Source of the DNA: JANXPZ01 sp033853925
GTDB taxonomy: Bacteria; Eisenbacteria; RBG-16-71-46
Assembly: GCA_033853925.1 (NCBI GenBank)
Contig: JAWOLC010000131.1
Coordinates: 1 to 19,211, forward strand
Length of the DNA stretch: 19,211 bases
Direction of reading: 5' to 3'
Below the pieces are notes generated by a model that was given only the letters and a program-made list of their open reading frames with translations, was not told where the DNA came from and made no database searches. Positions 13,890-19,211 of the stretch are shown in pieces. Position 1 is the first letter of the stretch; the number at the start of each line of letters is the position of its first letter. A program made the translations under genes and the position numbers.

Positions 13890-15716
13890 TCAGCCCGCGG
13901 CCCGCGCCCGCCGCGCCACCTTGCCGTCCTCCGCGTCGGCGCGTCGCGCCGCCTCCACGAGCGCGCGCGGGACCTTCACCTCCAGCGCCAGCAGGGCGTG
14001 CGCGAGGGTCTTGCCCTGGGCGTCGAGGCGCAGCGAGATCGTCCCCCCGCCGCCCAGCGACTCGTGCAGCAGGAAGTTGAGCGCCCACAGGTTGGGCACC
14101 TCGTGGCGCTCGACGGGGCCGAGACAGATGCCGGTGAAGCGGCGCTTCACCAGGGCGGCCGTGAGCGTGCGCCGCAGCCAGGGATAGATCTCCGGGGCGC
14201 GGGCGACGACGCCGATGTTGGCGGTGTCGCCCTTGTCGCCGCTGCGCGCGTGCGCGAGCGCCGAGAGCGGCACGCGCACCGCGCCCGCCGCGCCCTTCGC
14301 CCTCGGGAACTCCGGCTTCGGCAGCGCCGGCGGCTTCACCGCGGGCCGCAGCGGCGTCGGCCACTCGAGCGCGGTCTCGCCGTCGCGGGTGACGAGCCGC
14401 GGCTTGACGAGCTCGCGCGCCACGAGCGCGGGCCAGTACGCGACCACCTCCTGCGCCTGCGGCCGGCCGCCGGTGACGGCGACGCCCGAGGGACCGGAGA
14501 GGATCACGGCGGGCACGAGCTTGGAGAACGCCTCGATCTTCGCGCGGTCGGGATCGCGCACCGAGAGCCGCAGGAGCACCTCGGGTGCATCGACCGGCGG
14601 CGCGAGCGGGCCCCAGCACGCGGAGTGGCCCACGAGCTCGGTGTGCGTCGCCGCGAACGACAGCCCGAGCCGCTTCCAGAAGAGCCGCGCGAACTCGCGC
14701 GCCTTGGCCGCCGCGTCGGGCGCCGAGATGATGAGCGTGCCCGAGGCCTTCCAGCCGTCGGCGTAGGCGGCGCTGATCTTGAGCGAGGCCGGAGCGGGCC
14801 GGCCCTTGACGCCCCAGACGCGCACGCGGTCGCGGCCGAGCTGCTCGAGCCGGATGGTCGCGAAGTCGGCGACCACGTCGGGCGTGATGTAGCCGCGCGG
14901 GTCGCCCATCTCGTAGACGAGCTGCTCCTTCACCGTGCGCACGGTCACGGCGCCGCCGGTGCCGGCGTGCTTGGTGACCACGAACGAGCCGTCGGGCAAG
15001 ACCTCGACGATCGGGTAGCCGATCGACTCGAAGCGCGGGATGCGCCGCCAGTCGGTCACGTTGCCGCCCGTCGACTGCGCGCCGCACTCGACGATGTGCC
15101 CGGCGACGATGCCGCACGCGAGCCGGTCCCAGTCGTCGGGGGCCCAGCCGAACGCGTGGATCATGGGCGCGAGCGTGATGCCGGTGTCTGTGCAGCGCCC
15201 CGTGACCACGATGCGCGCCCCGGTCGCGAGCGCGTCCACCACGGGCCACGCGCCGTAGTAGGCGTTCGCGCTGCTCACGCGCTCGCGGACCGCGGCGAAC
15301 GGCGTGCCGTCGTCCATGTTCGCCAGGCTCGCGCCCGCTGCCACCAGCTCGTCGAGCCGGTCCATGAGGTCGTCGCCGACGACCGCGGCCACGTCGAGCT
15401 CGACGCCCTTCCGCGCCGCCATCGCGAGCAGCGCGTCGCGGCAGGCCATCGGGTTCACGCCGCCGGCGTTCGTGATCACGCGCACGTTCCGCGCGACGAG
15501 CAGCTCCAGCGTGTCCTCGACCTGGGCGACGAAGTCGCGGGCGAAGCCCGCCCTGGGGTCGCGGGCGCGTTGCTTCTGCATGATGGACATCGTGATCTCG
15601 GCCAGGAAGTCGAGGGTCACGAAGTCCACGGGGCCCAGCTCGACCTGGCGGCGGAACTGGCCCAGGTCGTCGCCCCAGTAGCCCCCGGCGTTGGCGATGC
15701 GGATGGTCGCGGACAT
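13890..15716 (-). CDS. AtuA/DUF1446 family protein
   Basis: 608 aa, cytoplasmic. The start at 15716 follows TGGAGAG by a few bases and leads straight into the family's opening motif (IRIANAGGYWGDD). Residues 4 to about 440 match the AtuA domain (TNAGGVNP, TGRCTDTGITLAPM, GAQSTGGNVTDW). Residues 480-580 form the small C-terminal AtuA-like domain, with SGDKGDTANIGVVAR at 492-506. AtuA is named for the Pseudomonas acyclic-terpene (citronellol/geraniol) pathway, but most homologues occur elsewhere and the biochemical role is unsettled; some genomes carry it beside acyl-CoA carboxylase and enoyl-CoA hydratase genes. Neither is found here, so I do not infer terpene use. It could form an operon with the cytochrome (83-bp gap). 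Confidence 0.9.
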   Translation of the reverse strand: MSATIRIANAGGYWGDDLGQFRRQVELGPVDFVTLDFLAEITMSIMQKQRARDPRAGFARDFVAQVEDTLELLVARNVRVITNAGGVNPMACRDALLAMAARKGVELDVAAVVGDDLMDRLDELVAAGASLANMDDGTPFAAVRERVSSANAYYGAWPVVDALATGARIVVTGRCTDTGITLAPMIHAFGWAPDDWDRLACGIVAGHIVECGAQSTGGNVTDWRRIPRFESIGYPIVEVLPDGSFVVTKHAGTGGAVTVRTVKEQLVYEMGDPRGYITPDVVADFATIRLEQLGRDRVRVWGVKGRPAPASLKISAAYADGWKASGTLIISAPDAAAKAREFARLFWKRLGLSFAATHTELVGHSACWGPLAPPVDAPEVLLRLSVRDPDRAKIEAFSKLVPAVILSGPSGVAVTGGRPQAQEVVAYWPALVARELVKPRLVTRDGETALEWPTPLRPAVKPPALPKPEFPRAKGAAGAVRVPLSALAHARSGDKGDTANIGVVARAPEIYPWLRRTLTAALVKRRFTGICLGPVERHEVPNLWALNFLLHESLGGGGTISLRLDAQGKTLAHALLALEVKVPRALVEAARRADAEDGKVARRARAAG

Positions 15717-15762
15717 GCGCTCTCCAGCGGATAAGTCGGCATGGTGGACGAGGTTCGGCCGG

Positions 15763-15791
15763 ACGGTAGACAGGCCGCCCGTCGCGGTCAA
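15763..15791 (-). promoter_or_regulatory. Promoter of the AtuA-like gene
   Basis: On the minus strand TTGACC (15791-15786), 17-nt spacer, TACCGT (15768-15763). The -35 matches the sigma-70 consensus at five of six positions. Predicted leader about 40 nt. Confidence 0.5.
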
Positions 15792-15984
15792 TCGGCCCGG
15801 CCGGCGGCGCGTCCCGGTCCGGTGCGTGCGCCCGGGAAACCCCGCAAACAAAGTGCTTCAGTCGCGGCTCGGGGCGGCCGAACATCCTGTACGGAGAGTC
15901 GGGGGGCCTCCCTCACCCCCGGTTCGATCCGAATGTTGGGAGGCAGCGCCCGCATCGCGCCCCCGCGCGGCGTGGCACGGACAC

Positions 15985-17349
15985 ATGGAGTGTCAGGTGC
16001 CCAGGCTCCAGCATTCGTTCGGAATCCGAGCGCGCTTGCTGCTGCTGCTCGGCGGCGGCGTGCTCGTGTCGGTGGCCATCGCGTGGTGGGTCACCGAGAC
16101 CAGTCCCATCGGCGAGCGCGAGATCGCGCTGCTCGGAGCCTGGCTGTTCGGCGGGCTCACCGCCTTCGCGATCTGGCACGCGATCGAGCGCATGGTCCTG
16201 CGCGACGTGCGGGCCATGCTCGCCGCGACCGAGCGGCTGCGTGAAGGCGACTACCGCGCGCGCACCGGCATGCGCCACGGCAACACCGAGATGGACCGTC
16301 TCGCGCGGGAGTTCGACGGCATGGCCGCGGCGCTGCAGGAGCACCAGGCCGAGGCGCAGCGTGCCGAGGAGCGCCTGCGCCTGAGCGAGGCGCGCAAGTC
16401 GGCGGTGCTCGAGGCGTCGTTCGACGGCATCCTCGTGCTCGACGCCCGGGGCCGGGTGCTCGAGTGCAACGCCGCGGCGCGGGCGCTGTTCGGCTTCGAG
16501 CGGGGCGAGTGCGAGTGCCGGTCCCTCGCCGAGCTGTTCCCCGCCGAGCTGCCGTTCGACCCGACGCGGTTCAACCGTCCCGCCGAGGTCTACGAGGCGA
16601 GCGCGCGCCGGCGCGACGGCCGCGAGTTCACGGTCGAGCTGTCGATCGCGCCGATCCGCGACCCGGAGGCACACGGCCTGTTCGTCGCGACCGTGCGCGA
16701 CATCACCGCGCGCAAGCAGCTCGAGCGCTCGCTCGAGGGCCTGTCGTTCACGGACGAGCTCACGCACACGTACAACCGGCGCGGCTTCCTCATGTTCGCC
16801 TCGCAGCAGCTCCGGATGGCGGCGCGCAGCGGGCAGTCGGTCGTGCTCGTGTCGGTCGACCTCGACGGCCTCAAGCGCATCAACGACGCGTTCGGCCATC
16901 CCAACGGCGACCGCGCGCTGATCGAGCTGGCGGACGCGCTGCGCGCGAGCTTCCGCGACATCGACGTGATCGGCCGGCTGGGCGGCGACGAGTTCGTCGT
17001 GCTCGCGACGGAGACCGAGGGCGAGGGCGCGGAGCGCGCGCTCGAGCGCTTCACCACGCGGCTCGCCAACCGCAACGCGGTGGGCGACCTGCCGTGGCGG
17101 CTGAGCGCGTCGATCGGCTGGCTGCGCGCCGATCCGTCGGCGGAGGGCGCGTCGCTGGGCGAGATGCTCGCCCGCGCCGACGAGCGCATGTACGCGCAGA
17201 AGAACGCCAACCCGGTGGCGGCGGGCCCGTGGGCGCCCAGCCTCGAGCCCGACCCGCGGCACGCGTCGTCCGGCCCCGGCCTGCGCTCGCTGCCGCGCGT
17301 CGCGCCGCTCGACCTGCGCGACCCGTCCCACCGCCAGCTCGCGCACTGA
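15985..17349 (+). CDS. Membrane diguanylate cyclase (HAMP-PAS-GGDEF)
   Basis: 454 aa, makes c-di-GMP from two GTP. Two membrane helices (about 17-37 and 47-65) flank only a few extracytoplasmic residues, so it senses little outside the cell. A HAMP-like linker (68-120) and a coiled coil (115-140) follow. The PAS domain (135-245) opens VLEASFDGILVLDARGRVLECN. The GGDEF domain (252-410) has VDLDGLKRINDAFGH (291-305) with metal-binding Asp292, and GGDEF at 333-337. An intact inhibitory site, Arg324-x-x-Asp327, lies five residues upstream, so product inhibition is expected. A Pro/Ser-rich tail of about 40 residues is unassigned. The start at 15985 is the first in-frame ATG before the first helix, but its RBS is poor and the frame stays open upstream, so the start is uncertain. 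Confidence 0.9.
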   Translation: MECQVPRLQHSFGIRARLLLLLGGGVLVSVAIAWWVTETSPIGEREIALLGAWLFGGLTAFAIWHAIERMVLRDVRAMLAATERLREGDYRARTGMRHGNTEMDRLAREFDGMAAALQEHQAEAQRAEERLRLSEARKSAVLEASFDGILVLDARGRVLECNAAARALFGFERGECECRSLAELFPAELPFDPTRFNRPAEVYEASARRRDGREFTVELSIAPIRDPEAHGLFVATVRDITARKQLERSLEGLSFTDELTHTYNRRGFLMFASQQLRMAARSGQSVVLVSVDLDGLKRINDAFGHPNGDRALIELADALRASFRDIDVIGRLGGDEFVVLATETEGEGAERALERFTTRLANRNAVGDLPWRLSASIGWLRADPSAEGASLGEMLARADERMYAQKNANPVAAGPWAPSLEPDPRHASSGPGLRSLPRVAPLDLRDPSHRQLAH

Positions 17350-17423
17350 GCGCAGTTCCAGCGTCCGGGGACCGCCCGGCGGCGGAGCGGCCCGCGCCCG
17401 CGCCCGCGCCCGGCCGCGCGGCG

Positions 17424-17453
17424 TTGCCGGCCGATTCGCCCCCCTGCTACATT
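17424..17453 (+). promoter_or_regulatory. Promoter of the bioY-dehydrogenase operon
   Basis: TTGCCG (17424-17429), 18-nt spacer, TACATT (17448-17453) with an extended -10 TGC immediately before it. Leader of about 84 nt to the ATG at 17544. I see no palindromic BirA- or BioR-type operator around it. Confidence 0.55.
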
Positions 17454-17543
17454 GCGCGCGCTCGTCCTCACGCCGCGCCCGCGCCGCGCACCATCCCGGC
17501 GGGCCGCGGCCCGCCCGATGCGCACCCACGCGAGGTTCGCCCC

Positions 17544-18131
17544 ATGTCCGTCGCCGCCCGCCCGCTGACGCTCGCCGACGCCGCACTGCCGCGCGCCGGC
17601 GCCCTGCAGAACGCCGTCCTGGTCGTGCTCGCGTCGCTGCTCACCGCCGCGGCGGCGCAGGCCGCGATCCGCCTGCCGTGGTCGCCGGTGCCGCTCACGG
17701 GCCAGACGTTCGCCGTGCTGCTGGCCGGCGCCGTGCTCGGGCCGCGGCGCGCCGCGGCCGCGATGGCGCTCTACCTCGCCGAGGGCGCGGCCGGCCTGCC
17801 GTTTTTCGCCGGCGGCGCCGCGGGCGCGCACTGGCTGCTCGGGCCCTCGGGCGGCTACCTCATCGCGTTCCCGTTCGCCGCCTACGCGACGGGCGCGCTG
17901 GCCGCTCGAGGCTGGGACCGCAGGCCGCTCACGACGTTCGCCGCGATGCTGTGCGGCAGCGCGGTGATCCTGGGCCTGGGCGCGCTGCAGCTCTCGCGCT
18001 TCGTGCCGCACGGCGGCGTGCTCGCGACCGGCGTGCTGCCGTTCCTCGCGGGCGACGCGATCAAGGCCGCCATCGCCGCGGGTGTCGTCCCGCTGGCCTG
18101 GAGGTACGCGGGCGGCCCGGAGGGGAAGTGA
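17544..18131 (+). CDS. bioY: BioY, substrate-binding subunit of the biotin ECF transporter
   Basis: 195 aa integral membrane protein with about six hydrophobic segments. The BioY signature is clear: the PVPLTGQTFAVLLAGAVLGP region (49-68), then MALYLAEGAAGLPFFAGG and LLGPSGGYLIAFPFAAY. It captures biotin in the membrane, alone or with shared EcfA/EcfT energising subunits; none are encoded here. The start at 17544 fits the family N-terminus and has GAGG about 9 nt upstream. Its stop overlaps the dehydrogenase start by 4 nt (GTGA), so the two are coupled. Biotin import suggests at least partial dependence on external biotin, though biotin synthesis genes could lie elsewhere. Confidence 0.93.
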   Translation: MSVAARPLTLADAALPRAGALQNAVLVVLASLLTAAAAQAAIRLPWSPVPLTGQTFAVLLAGAVLGPRRAAAAMALYLAEGAAGLPFFAGGAAGAHWLLGPSGGYLIAFPFAAYATGALAARGWDRRPLTTFAAMLCGSAVILGLGALQLSRFVPHGGVLATGVLPFLAGDAIKAAIAAGVVPLAWRYAGGPEGK

Positions 18132-18988
18132 CCGTCCGCACCGTCAGCGTGCTGGGCGCCGGCCTGATGGGCCGGGGCATCGCGTACGTCGCCGCCGTCG
18201 GCGGCTTCACGACCCGGCTGCAGGACACGAGCCGGCCCGCCCTCGAGAAGGCCGCGTCCGACTTCGACGCCACGCTCGAGAAGGGCATCGCCATGGGCCG
18301 ACTGGCCGAGGCCGAGGCCGTCGCCGCGCGCGACCGGCTGACCATGGGGCTGTCGCTCGAGGACGCCGCGGCGGACGCGGACCTCGTGATCGAGGCGGTG
18401 CCCGAGGACATCGCGCTCAAGGTCGAGGTCTTCGCGCGGCTCGACAAGGCCGCGCCGGCGCACGCGATCCTGGCCTCGAACACCTCGTCCCTCTCGATCA
18501 CCGAGATGGCTGCCGCCACCTCGCGCGCCCCGCAGGTCGTGGGCATGCACTTCTTCAACCCGGTGCCGCGCATGAAGCTGCTCGAGCTCGTGCGCGCGCT
18601 CGAGACGAGCGACGCGACGCTCGCCACCTGCGCCGGCGTGGGCGAGCGCATGGGCAAGCAGTGCGTCACCGTGCGCGAGTCGCCCGGCTTCGTCACCTCG
18701 CGCATCAACGCGATGATCGGCAACGAGGCGTTCTACATGCTGCAGGAGGGCGTGGCGAGCGCGGCCGACATCGACAAGGCGCTCAAGCTCGGCCTGAACC
18801 ACCCGATGGGCCCGTTCGAGCTGGTCGACCTCGTGGGGCTGGACACGCGGCTGGCGATCCTGCGCTTCCTGCACCGCACGCTGGGCGAGAAGTTCCGCCC
18901 CTGCCCGCTGCTGGAGCAGTACGTCGCGGCGGGCCGGCTGGGCCGCAAGGCCGGCCGCGGCGTGTTCGACTACCCCGCGCAACCCTGA
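18128..18988 (+). CDS. 3-hydroxyacyl-CoA (3-hydroxybutyryl-CoA) dehydrogenase
   Basis: 286 aa, the usual length for the single-domain Hbd/PaaH/FadB2 type; oxidises (3S)-hydroxyacyl-CoA with NAD(P)+ or runs in reverse. GTG start at 18128, with GGAGG 4 nt upstream, overlaps the bioY stop. The Rossmann motif GAGLMGRGIA (10-19) and Asp33 at the end of the second strand bind NAD. Ser120 (SNTSSLS), His141 (GMHFFNPV) and Glu153 match the catalytic-site positions. The Asn of the usual NR motif is Ser191 (GFVTSRINAMIGNEA), a variant I recall from Bacillus and Thermus relatives. The C-terminal dimer domain has LNHPMGPFELVDLVGLDTR (223-241). Likely role in beta-oxidation or butyrate/PHB metabolism; no partner genes here, so substrate length is open. 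Confidence 0.93.
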   Translation: MTVRTVSVLGAGLMGRGIAYVAAVGGFTTRLQDTSRPALEKAASDFDATLEKGIAMGRLAEAEAVAARDRLTMGLSLEDAAADADLVIEAVPEDIALKVEVFARLDKAAPAHAILASNTSSLSITEMAAATSRAPQVVGMHFFNPVPRMKLLELVRALETSDATLATCAGVGERMGKQCVTVRESPGFVTSRINAMIGNEAFYMLQEGVASAADIDKALKLGLNHPMGPFELVDLVGLDTRLAILRFLHRTLGEKFRPCPLLEQYVAAGRLGRKAGRGVFDYPAQP

Positions 18989-19071
18989 GCGGCGGCGGAG
19001 GCTGCGGCCCGGAGCGGACCGCGCCCGCCGCGCCCGGCGCGCCCCCCGGGCTCGCGCGCGCAAGCCCGCCG

Positions 19072-19101
19072 TTGAAGGGCCGAATCGCAGCGTGCTAGCT
19101 T
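19072..19101 (+). promoter_or_regulatory. Promoter of the gene at the right edge
   Basis: TTGAAG (19072-19077), 18-nt spacer, TAGCTT (19096-19101) with extended -10 TGC at 19093-19095. The layout matches the bioY promoter closely. Transcription would begin near 19108. Confidence 0.55.
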
Positions 19102-19159
19102 CCTCCTCCCGCGCACCGGTCGTCCATCGGCCCGTACGCGTCCCGGCCAGCGCCCCGCC

Positions 19160-19211
19160 GTGAACCCCGCGGAGATCCGTCCACGCATGCCCGCCCGTCG
19201 CACGCAGAAGG
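19160..19211 (+). CDS. Possible start of a truncated gene
   Basis: GTG at 19160 and an in-frame ATG at 19187 open a frame that runs off the window. GGAG at 19171-19174 is 12 nt before the ATG, and a promoter-like sequence lies about 60-90 bp upstream. At most 17 residues are visible (MNPAEIRPRMPARRTQK if GTG is used), too few for identification. Confidence 0.35.
   Translation, partial: MNPAEIRPRMPARRTQK

Noticed and set aside
13807..15885. Extension of the cytochrome frame upstream to a 1120-aa protein
   Set aside because: The extension runs through the AtuA-like gene in another frame and is Arg/Ala-rich; a signal peptide and AAGGAGG mark the real start at 13806.
17393..17413. GCGCCC hexamer run as a functional repeat
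   Set aside because: About three and a half short GC-only units in a GC-rich spacer are expected by chance and slippage.
17454..17543. Biotin operator or riboswitch in the bioY leader
   Set aside because: No BirA/BioR-type palindrome or convincing conserved RNA fold is visible in the leader.

Overview
The window is a GC-rich (about 70% by eye) bacterial chromosome segment with densely packed genes on both strands, lipoprotein and Sec signal peptides, and no phage, plasmid, tRNA or rRNA signatures. Gene content (secreted tricorn-type S41 peptidase, multihaem cytochrome, c-di-GMP enzymes, Gly-rich-linker lipoprotein, BioY, AtuA-family protein) fits an uncultivated soil or sediment Gram-negative lineage. 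Candidatus Eisenbacteria or a Myxococcota-like group would be my guess, but this is inference from style and not from a marker gene.

Layout, left to right. 1-334: three degenerate tandem repeats of about 67 bp with internal inverted repeats, then a strong terminator hairpin. 335-3631 (-): secreted tricorn-like protease. 3940-7117 (+): a two-gene unit with overlapping ends, a HEAT-repeat protein and an HD-GYP phosphodiesterase, which share a paralogous N-terminal module. 7118-7374: a perfect 13-bp hairpin and a nested inverted-repeat element. 7375-8461 (-): a small secreted protein of unknown function and a lipoprotein whose cupredoxin domain appears circularly permuted. 8819-9880 (-): an ApbE-family protein lacking its Mg/FAD-site residues. 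10037-11943 (+): a NarL-type histidine kinase and response regulator with a 4-nt overlap. 11958-15716 (-): a probable three-gene cluster of AtuA/DUF1446 protein, octahaem HAO-like cytochrome c and DUF985 cupin. 15985-17349 (+): a membrane HAMP-PAS-GGDEF diguanylate cyclase. 17544-18988 (+): bioY and a 3-hydroxyacyl-CoA dehydrogenase with a 4-nt overlap. 19160/19187 to the end: the probable start of another gene, behind a good promoter-like sequence.

Functionally the window holds one c-di-GMP synthase (GGDEF, with an intact I-site) and one c-di-GMP phosphodiesterase (HD-GYP), a two-component system with no evident target, and three exported redox-related proteins (cupredoxin lipoprotein, ApbE-like, octahaem cytochrome). 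A recurrent promoter form, a -35 element, an 18-nt spacer and TAnnTT, precedes the kinase, the bioY operon and the last partial gene; at the kinase it would give an almost leaderless mRNA.

The items most worth a second look are the circularly permuted cupredoxin, the degenerate ApbE, the N-terminal module shared by the HEAT and HD-GYP proteins, the nested inverted repeat at 7250-7309, and the lone HAO-like cytochrome. I see no clear previously undescribed multi-gene system.
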